From Amphritea atlantica (lineage in GTDB: Bacteria; Pseudomonadota; Gammaproteobacteria; Pseudomonadales; Balneatricaceae), in the NCBI GenBank assembly GCA_024397875.1, contig CP073344.1:2223001-2287000 (forward strand): 64,000 bases of DNA, given 5' to 3'. The notes under the pieces were generated by a model. It saw nothing but the letters and a program-made list of their open reading frames with translations, ran no database searches and was not told the origin of the DNA. The position numbers and the translations under genes are program-made. Within the stretch, counting starts at the first letter, position 1; the number at the start of each line of letters is the position of its first letter. Shown here in pieces: positions 45,749-56,346 of the stretch.

Positions 45749-47632
45749 TTAGCATCCGTATGTCCCGGCAGACTGCCACAGGCGCCAGCTTAAACCGCTG
45801 GCCCGTTCAGTCCGCCGGCGACTTCCTTTAATCAGCGTGTCCGTTGTGGCATGCAACACAAACTTAGCTTTTGCTCTGGTGATGCCCGTATAGATCAGCT
45901 CCCGCGTTAGCAATGGGCTCTCCTCCGCAGGCAGTATCATCACCACCTGTTCAAACTCCGATCCCTGACTCTTATGCACCGTCATGGCATAGACCGTTTC
46001 GTGTTCTGGTAAGCGGCCGGGAAGTACGCCTTTCATGCTGCCATCGGGCAGTTCAAACCAGACCCGCAACTTACCGTCCTGATCCGCAACGGTGATGCCG
46101 ATATCACCATTATAAAGGCCTAACTGGTAGTCATTACGGGTAATCATCACCGGGCGGCCGCTGTACCAGACACCGGCCACGCTGATCAGTTTCTGCCGCT
46201 GCAACTGTTCCTCAATCGCCAGGTTCAACCCCTCAACACCGTATACCCCCTGACGTACCACCGCCAAAAGCTGAATCTGATTAAACGTTTGCAGCAACTG
46301 CCCTGGCGATTCGCCATCATGCATTTGCTGCAGATAAGCGGAGTAGCCTCTGGCAACCTCAGCCACCATCTGCTGATAACCGGTTTCAGACAGAGGAACA
46401 AAATCGATATCACGCCAGTTTTCACTGAACAACCGGGCCGCCTGCGCTCCGTCACCCCGGTTAACCGCCCTTGCCAACTGGCCAATACCGCTATGCTCAT
46501 CAAAGCGATAACTTTTTCGCAGCAGCGCCAGGGCATCGGCCACCGGATTATTCCCCGGCACAGAGGGCGGCCCCGGCAGCTCACACACCTGTTGCAGATA
46601 GTCCAGCTGCGCCGGACTGTAACAAAGCTCAGCGGAAGGCTCCTGCTGCTGCCAGGCACAGATATCACCCAGCACACTGCCTGCTTCTACCGACGCCAGC
46701 TGATCCCGGTCCCCGATCATAACCAGCTGCGCATGCGCGGGCAGCGCATCGAGCAGACGATAGATCATCGGCAGATCGATCATAGAGGCCTCATCAACCA
46801 CCAGCAGATCAAGATGAAGTGGATTATCCCGGTTATGACGGAAGTTTTTGCTGTCAGGACGTGGCCCCAGCAGCCGGTGCAGTGTCACCGCCTGATCGGG
46901 AATCATAGCTCGCACCGCATCGGTTACCGGTAATCCCTGCTGCGCACGCCCCAGAGATTCGCTCAGCCGGGCTGCTGCTTTCCCGGTGGGGGCAGCCAGA
47001 CGGATCAGCGGTGCATAGCCCATCCGCTCGCTGAACAGTTCGGCATAAAGCCCCAGCAAACGTGCCACCGTCGTGGTTTTACCGGTTCCGGGACCGCCAC
47101 TAATCACGCTGAAACGACGGCTGAGTGCCACTGCAACCGCCACTTGCTGCCAGTCGGTCTCACCAACATCAGGGGGATTAAACAGTCGCTTTAAGCCTGT
47201 CCGAATGGCAACACGATCTGATTCAACCGGCGCGGTGAGGGCTCCGATTCTTGCCGCCACCTGAGTTTCATAGTGCCAGTACCGATAGAGGTAGAGACGG
47301 CCGTTACTGTATACCAGCGGAGTTTCATCAGCTCCATCTGAGATCACTGAAAACGACAGCAAACAACTATCAGAGATCCCTGCGAGCAGCTGTTCTGCCT
47401 GACTCCGTAGCGCTCCGGGCCAGTTTTCGGTGAGCACAGCATAGCTATTCAGGGGTAAACACACCTCACCACGCCCCAACTGCAGGCTCACCAGCGCAGC
47501 CAGCAGGGACAGCTGTTCACTGCTATCGTGAACAGGATTATCCTGCAGCTCTTCCTGGCGAATAAAACGACCAAACTGCAGATCCAGCGGTCTTATCAAC
47601 TGCAGCTGACGTAACTGTTGCAATAATTCCAT
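45749..47632 (-). CDS. recD: Exodeoxyribonuclease V alpha subunit RecD
   Basis: Fast 5'-3' helicase motor of RecBCD, about 627 residues from the ATG at 47632, whose sequence (MELLQQLRQLQLIRPLDLQF) fits RecD N-termini. The open frame extends 20 codons upstream inside recB. Walker A GGPGTGKTTTVARLL near 179, Walker B VVDEASMIDLPM, and the helicase motif VHKSQGSEFEQV are intact. The ATG overlaps the recB stop (TAATG), so translation is coupled. Confidence 0.94.
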   Translation of the reverse strand: MELLQQLRQLQLIRPLDLQFGRFIRQEELQDNPVHDSSEQLSLLAALVSLQLGRGEVCLPLNSYAVLTENWPGALRSQAEQLLAGISDSCLLSFSVISDGADETPLVYSNGRLYLYRYWHYETQVAARIGALTAPVESDRVAIRTGLKRLFNPPDVGETDWQQVAVAVALSRRFSVISGGPGTGKTTTVARLLGLYAELFSERMGYAPLIRLAAPTGKAAARLSESLGRAQQGLPVTDAVRAMIPDQAVTLHRLLGPRPDSKNFRHNRDNPLHLDLLVVDEASMIDLPMIYRLLDALPAHAQLVMIGDRDQLASVEAGSVLGDICAWQQQEPSAELCYSPAQLDYLQQVCELPGPPSVPGNNPVADALALLRKSYRFDEHSGIGQLARAVNRGDGAQAARLFSENWRDIDFVPLSETGYQQMVAEVARGYSAYLQQMHDGESPGQLLQTFNQIQLLAVVRQGVYGVEGLNLAIEEQLQRQKLISVAGVWYSGRPVMITRNDYQLGLYNGDIGITVADQDGKLRVWFELPDGSMKGVLPGRLPEHETVYAMTVHKSQGSEFEQVVMILPAEESPLLTRELIYTGITRAKAKFVLHATTDTLIKGSRRRTERASGLSWRLWQSAGTYGC

Positions 47633-50600
47633 TAGTGCCCCTCCCTGAACAACCGGTCCAACTGGTCTATCAGTTCCGCAGGGGGACGACAATGGAACAC
47701 GCCACTATCGGGAGAACCCGCTCTCATGCCCCGCAGAAACAGATAGAACACCCCGCCAAAATGCGTCTCATACTGGTAGTCGGGTATCCGGCTCTGCAGT
47801 AAGCGATGCAACGCCAGCGTATAGAGCTGGTATTGCAGATCATAACGGTGATCGATCATAGCGCTGTCTAACGCCGCACCGCTGTAGAGTTCCGGCCGGT
47901 TTCCCAGATGGTTGGATTTATAATCAAGAATGTAATAACGCCCCTGATATTCAAACACCAGGTCGATAAAACCTTTAAGCATACCTCTGAGAGTATCAAA
48001 CTCCAGCGTCCCCGCCTGTTGAGACAGTGCGTCATACTGGCTGATAATCTGGTTCAGCCTGCCGGCATCCAGTCCTTTGGCCGGCAGCATAAACTCCATC
48101 TCCACCAGCCGCTGCCTGTTGCCAATATCCGCCAGACAGGGTGCGCGGTGATCTGACACAGGTCGTTTTGCCGTCAACGGGGTATAGAGCACATCATCCA
48201 GCAGCTGATGTAACACCGGTATCCAGCGTGTTTCATAGCCCGCGATCTGACACTTCTGCTCTAATAATCCCTCTAGACCGTTGCGATGGTCGGTAAAATC
48301 GATCGACTCAAACAGTTCATGGAGGAAGGTTCCCGCCTGCGCCCCCTTGGGAAAACTGAAAATATCATCGACCGCTTCAACAGGCTCAGTCTCAGGCGCA
48401 TTTTTCTCATCAATAACCTCCAGATCCAGCCCCGGGAGCGGAGGCGCCGTACTGTGATGACTGACCAGCGCAGAGTAACTGGAGATCCGCCAGTCCCGTT
48501 TGAGGCGGCGTTTAAAACTGCGGACGTCACACTGCGGCAAAGGCGCTTCAGGCAGATCGAACAGCCCCCGCTGCTGATCGCCATCGGGCGGTCGGGTAAA
48601 TGTCATTCGTTTATCAGCACAAAGCTGTTGCAGACGCTCCTGAAGGCCGGTATCGCTATCAGCTCCCTTGAGTAGCAGATAACCCAGAGCGGTGCGGTGC
48701 AAACCACTTTTACGGGACTGTCCATCAGCAATACTCGCCAGACCGATATAGCAGCCATACACCGAACGGGTCAGCGCCACATAGAGCAGCCGCAGATCTT
48801 CCGCCAGCCGCTCCGTCTCAGCCTGCGCCAGACTGTCCGGATCTTTACGATCCAGATGGAAACAGAGCCGATCATTGTGATCATGGAATAACGGATCGCG
48901 GGCTTTCTTAAAGCTGCAGGCAAAGGGCAGATATACCAACGGGTATTCAAGCCCCTTACTTTTGTGCACGGTTATCACAGTAACCAGTCCCGAGTCGCTT
49001 TCCAGCCGCAGGCGCTGCTCATCACTTTCGCCATTGGGGTTAAGCAGCTGGTCGCCATACCAGCGCAACAGCGCAGAGACTCCCTCCTGCTCCATACTGG
49101 CACGCTGCAGGATCTCGCCCAGATGCAGCAGATCGGTGAGTCTGCGCTCCCCCTGGGGTTGCTGCTGCAGGGTTTCTGCAAGCTGACGCTGACGCATCAG
49201 ACGCCGCAGCATCGGTAGCACCCCCAGCTGCAACCATTTGTCGCGATAATCGCTGAACTCGGCGATCAACTGCTCCCACAACTGTTCATCACTGCTCAAC
49301 TGGTCCAGCCAGCTGGCCGGATAGTTCAGCAGCGAAGTCGCCAGCGCGGCCCGCAAACGGCTCTCATCCTGCGGCTCAGCCACCGCCTGTAACAGCAGCA
49401 GCAGATCGAACGCTTCGCGACTGCTGAAGACACTGTCCCGGCCACTCAGATAGACACTGTGGATGCCCCGGTCTGAGAGCGCTTCCATCACCGCGGCGGC
49501 CTCTCCCCGGTTACGCACCAGGATGGCAATATCGCTGGCTTGCAAAGGCTGCTCGCCGATCAGGGCGGCGCCCTCAGACGCCGCCCGTAACTTACCATCG
49601 ATATCACAGGCACAGCCCTGAGCCATCTGCTGCAGGTAATCCTGTCTGCTGACAAAATCTTCACCGGAATACCAGAACTGCAGCGCAGCCGGCTCCCGGC
49701 CATACAGTGTAAAGGGGGTTTTATCCGCCTTACCCGCTTCCTTAACCGGCAGAAACGGGATGTCATCGTTATAGATAAATGGCGCTTCGCTGTGACTGAA
49801 CAGCCGGTTAACCGAGGCGATCATCTGTTTTGATGAACGCCAGTTAATCTCCAGCGTATAGTGGTCTGTCACTTCCCGGCGGGCTTTGATATAAGTGAAA
49901 ATATCCGCGCCGCGAAATCCGTAGATCGCCTGCTTAGGATCACCGATCATAAACAGGCCGCTATCAGCGTTCTCTGGATAGAGGGTGCTGAAAATCCGGT
50001 ACTGCAGCAGGTCCGTATCCTGAAACTCATCAATCATCGCCACCGGAAACTGTTTATTGATGGCGCTTGCCAGCAGCCCGCTACGATCCTGCTGCAGCGC
50101 TGCATCCAGATGGCTGAGCAGATCATCAAATGAGAGCAGGCGGTAATCCTGCTTGAACTTATGAAAGCGCTGCTCTACCCGCTCGCGGATATAGGTCAGC
50201 AGCAGTTCACGTAGTGGCAGACGATGTTCAAAAAACGCCTCACACAGTTCGAATAACGGGTGCTCAGGCACTTTTTTCCCGGCCGGCGTTTTGTCCGCCA
50301 ACAGTGACTGACAAAACTTACCGATCTCGGTTTCCGGCAGCGTCCGGCTCTCCCCCCGGGCATAGCGGTAGATCGCTTCCAGCCAGTTAGGCACAGAGGT
50401 CTTGCGATAGCTGTTTTTATTCACCCCGGAGGCCTGAATCAATTCCGCAAGATCGATCTCAGCCCGCTCCAGATGATCCAGCCACTGTTGTCGAAAAACC
50501 TCCAACCACGCCTGACTTTCCTGCCACTGCTGCAGCAAATTAGTCGTATCAAGTCGGGGAATCAGTTGCAGCTCCGGTCTGCCCAGCAGCGGTTTGAGTT

Positions 50601-51177
50601 CGGTCTGCAGTTTATCCGGCCCTTGCCAGACCTGCTGAATCGCTTCACTCAGCTCATTATCGGCGGGATAGATCAACTCACGCCAGCAATCCAGTAATGC
50701 CTGACGTAACAGCGGGCCGGTGTCAGTGATCAGTTCCGTTTCGAACAGGCTGCCGCTTTCAAAGGCATGCTGACGCAGCATGCGCTGGCAGAAACCATGA
50801 ATGGTGAAGATAGCCGCTTCATCCATCTGGCGGCTGGCATACTCAAGTAATCGGGCTGAACGCTGCAGATCATCCTGTCGCTCAGCCAGTTGCTGTAAAA
50901 AGGGATCACTGGTTGCAGCGCCGCGAAACACCAGACAGGCATCCTGTATACGGCTGCGGATCCGGTCCCGCAGCTCCTCTGTTGCCGCTTCGGTAAACGT
51001 CACCACCAGAATCTGATCGACCCGCAGAGCAGACTCCGGCTCATCGGTGCCCAACAACAGACGCAGATACAACGCGGTAATCGTATAGGTTTTACCGGTA
51101 CCGGCACTGGCTTCGATCAGACGACGTCCGGACAGCGGAAAACGCAGCGGATCGAGGATCTTTACCTTACTCATCAT
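47632..51177 (-). CDS. recB: Exodeoxyribonuclease V beta subunit RecB
   Basis: UvrD-type 3'-5' helicase and nuclease of RecBCD, about 1181 residues. Walker A EASAGTGKTYTITALYLRLL is near the N-terminus, DEFQDTD marks motif II, and the C-terminal nuclease domain has GFIDLVFEYQGRYYILDYKSN-type residues (Asp and DYK). The start is the ATG at 51177 or 51174, within the recC stop region (GATGATGAGTAA); a GTG at 51192 is less likely. Confidence 0.94.
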   Translation of the reverse strand: MMSKVKILDPLRFPLSGRRLIEASAGTGKTYTITALYLRLLLGTDEPESALRVDQILVVTFTEAATEELRDRIRSRIQDACLVFRGAATSDPFLQQLAERQDDLQRSARLLEYASRQMDEAAIFTIHGFCQRMLRQHAFESGSLFETELITDTGPLLRQALLDCWRELIYPADNELSEAIQQVWQGPDKLQTELKPLLGRPELQLIPRLDTTNLLQQWQESQAWLEVFRQQWLDHLERAEIDLAELIQASGVNKNSYRKTSVPNWLEAIYRYARGESRTLPETEIGKFCQSLLADKTPAGKKVPEHPLFELCEAFFEHRLPLRELLLTYIRERVEQRFHKFKQDYRLLSFDDLLSHLDAALQQDRSGLLASAINKQFPVAMIDEFQDTDLLQYRIFSTLYPENADSGLFMIGDPKQAIYGFRGADIFTYIKARREVTDHYTLEINWRSSKQMIASVNRLFSHSEAPFIYNDDIPFLPVKEAGKADKTPFTLYGREPAALQFWYSGEDFVSRQDYLQQMAQGCACDIDGKLRAASEGAALIGEQPLQASDIAILVRNRGEAAAVMEALSDRGIHSVYLSGRDSVFSSREAFDLLLLLQAVAEPQDESRLRAALATSLLNYPASWLDQLSSDEQLWEQLIAEFSDYRDKWLQLGVLPMLRRLMRQRQLAETLQQQPQGERRLTDLLHLGEILQRASMEQEGVSALLRWYGDQLLNPNGESDEQRLRLESDSGLVTVITVHKSKGLEYPLVYLPFACSFKKARDPLFHDHNDRLCFHLDRKDPDSLAQAETERLAEDLRLLYVALTRSVYGCYIGLASIADGQSRKSGLHRTALGYLLLKGADSDTGLQERLQQLCADKRMTFTRPPDGDQQRGLFDLPEAPLPQCDVRSFKRRLKRDWRISSYSALVSHHSTAPPLPGLDLEVIDEKNAPETEPVEAVDDIFSFPKGAQAGTFLHELFESIDFTDHRNGLEGLLEQKCQIAGYETRWIPVLHQLLDDVLYTPLTAKRPVSDHRAPCLADIGNRQRLVEMEFMLPAKGLDAGRLNQIISQYDALSQQAGTLEFDTLRGMLKGFIDLVFEYQGRYYILDYKSNHLGNRPELYSGAALDSAMIDHRYDLQYQLYTLALHRLLQSRIPDYQYETHFGGVFYLFLRGMRAGSPDSGVFHCRPPAELIDQLDRLFREGH

Positions 51178-54100
51178 CCGGCTCCCCGTCACCCTGCTGC
51201 AACGCCAGGGCTAACGGCCGGTACAGCAACTCTGACAGCGCCACAAAACGCGGTCCCAGCGAACTGTAATCAGGATAGACCCGGTTAATATAGAGATCGC
51301 GGGACTCGCCCAGCTGCGTATAAGAATCGATGTTAAAGCACTTCTGCGCTTCCATCACCGCCTTATCCTGATCTTTTTCCAGTGTTTTCGATTCCAGTAT
51401 CCAGGCGGTATCCGCAGGAAGCGGGAGGGGTTCACAGAGCCCCTGCCGATAGGCGTTGAGCCATTCCTGAAGATAATCCAGCGCCCGCCCCTGTTCCAGA
51501 GGGTCAAACCAGTGACGGCCATTGAGCCCGAAAAAGTATGACTGCAACCGGTAACCGCTGGCACACAGCACCAGATGCTCGAGCCATAACTGAACCATAT
51601 CCCGTCCCTTGGCATTGGCTGCCCGATAACGCACCAGTGCGCCCGGGTAAACCCCTGTTAGCCAGCCATTCAGCGGAATCCCCGCGATAATAAGCTGGCA
51701 CTCTATACGCTCAGGGGCATTAATATAGGGGCGGATCTTATCCGCCATTTCCTGACAATCATGGCGTAGTTTGCGGGTTTGTAACTCCGCGGCAATACCC
51801 ACCGGCAATTGCCCTGAAGCAACCATCCGCTCAAAACACTGATGCTGTTGCTCATTGATAGAGGCATCCAGCAATTGCTGCTTCAACTGATAGAGGCTCA
51901 GGCCGTCAAGCTGGAACGGCTCTTCATCCTGCAGCTCAACCCCAGCGCTATTGAAAAAGACTTTCAGTCGTCGCTGGAAGAAGTGCTTCACCGGGTTGCG
52001 GGCGAACGCGAGCAGATCTGTCAGTTCCAGATCCTCCAGTGGCTCCGCCACGAGCGGCCGGGTCATAAAGCTTTGCTCTGTATTGCCCTGCTGACGGAGC
52101 AACGGCAACCACTCCTCAGCATAACTGAACAGAGACGATTCAGGGGTAAAGTAGCGATCACTAAAGGGTTGCAGCGGGTGTTCGGTCAGCAGCTGCTGTT
52201 GCAGCGTAGCATTGTCAGAATCGCTGTCCAGTCGGTAATTCTGCTGACAGTACTCCATCAGCTCGCTTACCAGCACCGAAGGCACTTTAGGGCTGTTATC
52301 CTGAACACTGCGACCGATATAGCTGATATACAGCGTCTGCCGGGCGGACAGTAGTGCTTCGAGAAACAGATAGCGATCATCATCCCGCCGGGATCGATCT
52401 CCGCGACGGGGATGCTCCGCCATCAGGTCAAACCCCATCGGCGGTATGGCACGGGGATAAACTCCATCATTCATCCCCAGTAAACAGACCACCCGAAAGG
52501 GGATCGAGCGCATCGGCATCAGGGTACAGAAGTTAACTGCACCAACCATAAACCGCTGACTGGCACGACTACTGCCCAACTCCGCGGTCAGATAATCACG
52601 CATAATTGCCCAGCTGAGTGGTTGCTGATAATGGCTATCGCTGAGCTGTTGCTGCAACTGCTCCAGCACCTGACGAATCTGGCTGAGCAGAATCTCATCC
52701 TGTTCGTCGGGCTGATAGGCCCGCTGCAGAATATCGTTGATCACCTCAAACCAGCCGGCCACCGGCTTTTCCTGCTGCAACCGTTCACAACAGAACTCCA
52801 GCAGTTCGACAAACTCCGCCAGCTGGCCCAGGTCCTCGGCCTCCAGCCCTTCAATTTCAGCGTAGGGATCGATGCCATGCCACAAAGAGTCACTCTGCCC
52901 CATGGCAAACCCGGCCAGCATCCGGCGTAAACCAAAGCGCCAGCTATTCTGCTCAAACGGGGGCAAGCCCTGCCGAACGCGCTGATCCGCATCGATGCCC
53001 CAGCGGATCTGACAGGCTTCAATCCAGCGGCAGATACGCTCAAACCGGTCACTGTCCAGATTAAACTGACGCAATACGGCGGGTACTTCAAGAATTTCCA
53101 GTACTTCAGACACCGTTACCCGGCTTTCTGGCAGACCCAGCAAGCGCAGAAAACTCTGTAACAGCGGACTTTCCTGCTGCAATGTCCGGTCGGAAATGGA
53201 GAACGGAATGTAACGATCAAAGGGCGCATTACCAAAGACCGCTTCAATATAGGGCGCATAGGCCGCCACATCGGGCATCATGATGATAATATCCCGGGGG
53301 GAGAGATCCGCGTGCTCGTCCAGCATCGCCAGCAATTGGTCATAGAGTATCTCGACTTCCCGCAACGGGCTGTGAGCACTATGCAACTGCAATGACCGGT
53401 CTTCCGCCGGCAACACCCTCTTCTGCTCAGCATCGAGCACTCTCTCCGATGAGGGATCGTCAAGTTCCAGAATATCCTGCTGCACCGATTGCAATAGCGA
53501 TGTACGTTCACAATCCTCGAACAGTTCGATCTCAGGCGCCGCCAGGTCCTGTATCTGATGCAGGTAATCACGACCCAGTTTGCCCATTGATGAGAGTAGC
53601 GGATTACCGTGACTGTGGTAACTTTCCGCCAGCGCAGCGACACTCATACCGGGCTTGGATAACCAGCGCTGATTGATCCGGGCAAGGTATTTAGGATCAA
53701 CAATATCACCCCAATAGTACTTGCAGGGATTACACACCATCAGGTGAACATCAATCCGCTGACCCAGCGCCTGCAAAGCCTCAACAAAGTTTTGCGGTAG
53801 TGCCGAGATACCAAAGACAAACAACCGCGCGGGAAGCTCAGTGTGATCAAACTTACCGGCATTCAGCGCCGCCACAAAGCCATTAAACATATTACCCCGG
53901 TGCCAGTGAGATAAACCCAGCCCGAGAATATGCTGCTGCAGTGTACGCCAGAGAATCGGCTGCCAGGGTTGCGAAGCGGTGATATCCGGCAGATCATCAC
54001 CACTTTCCCAGCTGGCGATCCACTCAGGCCGGTACACCAGATACTGGTCGAAAATATCCGCAACCTTGCCACACAGCTGATACAGTTTGTACTGTCCCTC

Positions 54101-54454
54101 ATCCTGCTCCAGATAACGCTGCAACGGGGCAAACTCTGTTTGGCTGAGCTGCTGAGGCAGCAATTCCATCAACCCCCAGGTCAATGCCTCTTTATTAAAA
54201 GCGGAACGAGCCGGGACATCTTCAAGTACTGCAGTGAAACTGCTCCAGAGAAAGCTGGCTGGCAGGGGAAAATCGATATTCGCCGCAATCCCGAGCGTGT
54301 CAGCCAGTTCCAGTTTGAGCCATTGCGCCATGCCGGGGCTTTGCACCAGAATCGTTTCGGGCTGAAAGGGGTCGCTCAAGGGGTGTCGGCTGATCAGCCG
54401 TACCAACAGATCTTTTTGCAGATCAAGCTTATTGGAATGATAGATCTGAAACAT
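51167..54454 (-). CDS. recC: Exodeoxyribonuclease V gamma subunit RecC
   Basis: Chi-recognition subunit of RecBCD, 1095 residues, the family's usual length. The N-terminal FQIYHSNKLDLQKDLLV and the VQSPGMAQWLKLELAD segment near 39 are typical, as is MPMRSIPFRVVCLLGMNDGVYPR near 650. Walker motifs are not functional, as usual. First gene of a tightly overlapping recC-recB-recD operon; recA and other repair genes are not nearby. Confidence 0.94.
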   Translation of the reverse strand: MFQIYHSNKLDLQKDLLVRLISRHPLSDPFQPETILVQSPGMAQWLKLELADTLGIAANIDFPLPASFLWSSFTAVLEDVPARSAFNKEALTWGLMELLPQQLSQTEFAPLQRYLEQDEGQYKLYQLCGKVADIFDQYLVYRPEWIASWESGDDLPDITASQPWQPILWRTLQQHILGLGLSHWHRGNMFNGFVAALNAGKFDHTELPARLFVFGISALPQNFVEALQALGQRIDVHLMVCNPCKYYWGDIVDPKYLARINQRWLSKPGMSVAALAESYHSHGNPLLSSMGKLGRDYLHQIQDLAAPEIELFEDCERTSLLQSVQQDILELDDPSSERVLDAEQKRVLPAEDRSLQLHSAHSPLREVEILYDQLLAMLDEHADLSPRDIIIMMPDVAAYAPYIEAVFGNAPFDRYIPFSISDRTLQQESPLLQSFLRLLGLPESRVTVSEVLEILEVPAVLRQFNLDSDRFERICRWIEACQIRWGIDADQRVRQGLPPFEQNSWRFGLRRMLAGFAMGQSDSLWHGIDPYAEIEGLEAEDLGQLAEFVELLEFCCERLQQEKPVAGWFEVINDILQRAYQPDEQDEILLSQIRQVLEQLQQQLSDSHYQQPLSWAIMRDYLTAELGSSRASQRFMVGAVNFCTLMPMRSIPFRVVCLLGMNDGVYPRAIPPMGFDLMAEHPRRGDRSRRDDDRYLFLEALLSARQTLYISYIGRSVQDNSPKVPSVLVSELMEYCQQNYRLDSDSDNATLQQQLLTEHPLQPFSDRYFTPESSLFSYAEEWLPLLRQQGNTEQSFMTRPLVAEPLEDLELTDLLAFARNPVKHFFQRRLKVFFNSAGVELQDEEPFQLDGLSLYQLKQQLLDASINEQQHQCFERMVASGQLPVGIAAELQTRKLRHDCQEMADKIRPYINAPERIECQLIIAGIPLNGWLTGVYPGALVRYRAANAKGRDMVQLWLEHLVLCASGYRLQSYFFGLNGRHWFDPLEQGRALDYLQEWLNAYRQGLCEPLPLPADTAWILESKTLEKDQDKAVMEAQKCFNIDSYTQLGESRDLYINRVYPDYSSLGPRFVALSELLYRPLALALQQGDGEPDDE

Positions 54455-54536
54455 TCAGCCCGCCCTGTGTAATCCTTTGATTTTACGGACTATAAGAATA
54501 CCTGATGCCGGTCCGGGGATGAACCGGCTTTATCGC

Positions 54537-54803
54537 TTAACCAAACAGGTCAGCTGATGATTCACCCTCGGCGTCCGCGGTTGTAATACCGGCAGCAGAG
54601 TCCTGTGGCTGTGTTTCTGTAATTGAGGGCGCTGAGGCCTGTTTATCCGCTTCAGGCAGTTGCCATACCTGCTCGGCCGATTCGATTTTCACCACGCCAT
54701 CAAAACGCTCACAAAGGTAGTTAACCGCCGTATCAAAGTCATCAATTTCACAAAGCATGACACCACCGCGATCTGTCTCAGTAGTAAAGAGGTAACTTTT
54801 CAT
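54537..54803 (-). CDS. Small acidic protein, unknown
   Basis: 88 residues, no family recognised. The first 50 (KSYLFTTETDRGGVMLCEID, then VNYLCERFDGVVKIESAEQVW) look like a small alpha/beta fold, and the tail of about 35 residues is rich in Ala, Ser, Glu and Thr and probably disordered. It lies 80 bp upstream of recC in the same direction and could be the first gene of that operon, though the gap leaves this open. Confidence 0.6.
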   Translation of the reverse strand: MKSYLFTTETDRGGVMLCEIDDFDTAVNYLCERFDGVVKIESAEQVWQLPEADKQASAPSITETQPQDSAAGITTADAEGESSADLFG

Positions 54804-55009
54804 CGACTTTTTCCAACATCTGTTATGGGGAGCATTGCACTACACTTTGCAATCTGACACAAGTCCCGGGAACCGATCTGAAGGAATAACCAGAAATTTT
54901 CTTGACGAATTTAAGATCCCGGCCAATACTAAAAATCCCTGCTAATGAAGCACACCTTCAGAAAGCAAAAACACGGGTTGATCTATTAATCTGTGCAGCG
55001 AGATAAGGA

Positions 55010-55142
55010 TAGTTGTTGTGATAGACTATTGGAAAGTAGAGCGTTTCAACGGTGGGGATTCCCCTGTAACGTAGTGTAAATTCATCAACATTTATTCATC
55101 AATATATTGGGCCACAGACAAGCGTTTGTGGCCCTTTTTTTT
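55010..55142 (+). ncRNA. Candidate small RNA with intrinsic terminator
   Basis: A strong plus-strand terminator (GGGCCACA 55109-55116 / TGTGGCCC 55127-55134, then eight T) ends a region with no plus-strand gene. Neighbouring genes are both on the minus strand and have no T-run after this hairpin in their direction. Upstream are a small GGGG-ATT-CCCC hairpin (about 55055) and several GGA motifs (AAGGAT, TTGGAAAG, GGGGATT) as seen in CsrA/RsmA-binding RNAs. Weak promoter boxes are TTGATC (54978) or TTGACG (54902). The 5' end is a guess. Confidence 0.45.
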
Positions 55143-55167
55143 ACTAAACAGACTCCGAATTTGCAAC

Positions 55168-56346
55168 TTATATTGCTGCCAGATGCCTGCTAACCGGCTT
55201 ACGGTAGACATAAACGACCAGCATCACCCAAACCAGTACCGGAATCATCAGCGTATTTAGCATCTGCCAGCCCAGAGCCGACTCGAGCCAACCCGAGCTG
55301 AACGCTGAAACCGTTACCATGCCAAAGATTAAAAACTCATTTGCCGCCTGACTTTTTGCCTTTTCTGCAGGCAGGTATGCCGAGGTTACCAGTTGAGTGG
55401 CACCGATAAACATAAAGTTCCAGCCTACCCCCAGCAACGCTAACGCCGCCCAGAAATGCCACTGACTAACGCCATGCAGGTTTAATGCGATACAAAGTAA
55501 CATCAGCACCGCTCCAAGCAACATCACCGGCAGCAGCCCAAACCGGCTGATTAGCCGGGGCGTTATAAACGAAGGCAGAAACATTCCCAGCACATGCCAC
55601 TCGATAACCCAGGCAGATGTATTGAAGTCGAAGCCGCAGCGTGCCATCGCCACCGGCGTAACCGTCATAATCAGATTCATCACGGCATAGCTGACCATGC
55701 CGATGGTCGCGGCGACAATAAATACCGGCTGAAGCATTATTTCAAGAACCGGCCGACTGCTCTGTTGGGGCTGGGCCGAACCACCCAGGACCGGTATACG
55801 CACAAAAGTGAGCAGTATCAGCGCGGTGATATAGAGGATTAACAAGCCGATAAAAGCCCCGGTAAAGACGCCGTCATCCACCCAGTTGCGACTACTGATC
55901 GCCAGATTGGGTCCGATGACGGCAGCCAGTACACCGCCAGCCATGACCAGCGAGATAGCGCTGCTCTTCTGCTCATCAGGACAGGCTTCGATCGCCGCAA
56001 AACGATACAGAGTACCGAAGCCAATACCGATACCCAACAAAAAGGTACCGCCACAAAACAGTGAAAAATAGCCCTGCTGCAGGGCAAAAATACAGCACAG
56101 GGCGCCCGCTATACCGACGCAGTTTCCCAGATAGAAGCCGTTTTTTCTACCTATCCGGGACATCACCAGAGAAGCCGGAATCGTCGCACACATCAGGCCG
56201 ACAAACTGCATCGCAACCGGTAGTGTAATCAGCCCTGGCGATGGCGCCAGTTGCTGACCGATCAGTGCATTGACTGAAATAAGCAGCACATTACCGGTTG
56301 TCAGCAACGCCTGACAGAGAGACAGCAAAATAACTGTGATATTCAT
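55168..56346 (-). CDS. MFS transporter
   Basis: Major facilitator protein with about 12 membrane segments. The cytoplasmic loop motif between TM2 and TM3 is seen as SRIGRKNGFYLGN. The first segment starts at NITVILLSLCQALL, so I prefer the ATG at 56346 (about 392 residues); the open frame runs to 56421 with an ATG and a basic 25-residue extension. It resembles drug or metabolite efflux members without clear specificity. It is a single leftward gene. Confidence 0.8.
   Translation of the reverse strand: MNITVILLSLCQALLTTGNVLLISVNALIGQQLAPSPGLITLPVAMQFVGLMCATIPASLVMSRIGRKNGFYLGNCVGIAGALCCIFALQQGYFSLFCGGTFLLGIGIGFGTLYRFAAIEACPDEQKSSAISLVMAGGVLAAVIGPNLAISSRNWVDDGVFTGAFIGLLILYITALILLTFVRIPVLGGSAQPQQSSRPVLEIMLQPVFIVAATIGMVSYAVMNLIMTVTPVAMARCGFDFNTSAWVIEWHVLGMFLPSFITPRLISRFGLLPVMLLGAVLMLLCIALNLHGVSQWHFWAALALLGVGWNFMFIGATQLVTSAYLPAEKAKSQAANEFLIFGMVTVSAFSSGWLESALGWQMLNTLMIPVLVWVMLVVYVYRKPVSRHLAAI

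Noticed and set aside
46289..46933. Plus-strand open frame of 214 codons inside recD
   Set aside because: Antisense to the RecD helicase motifs, with no start signals.
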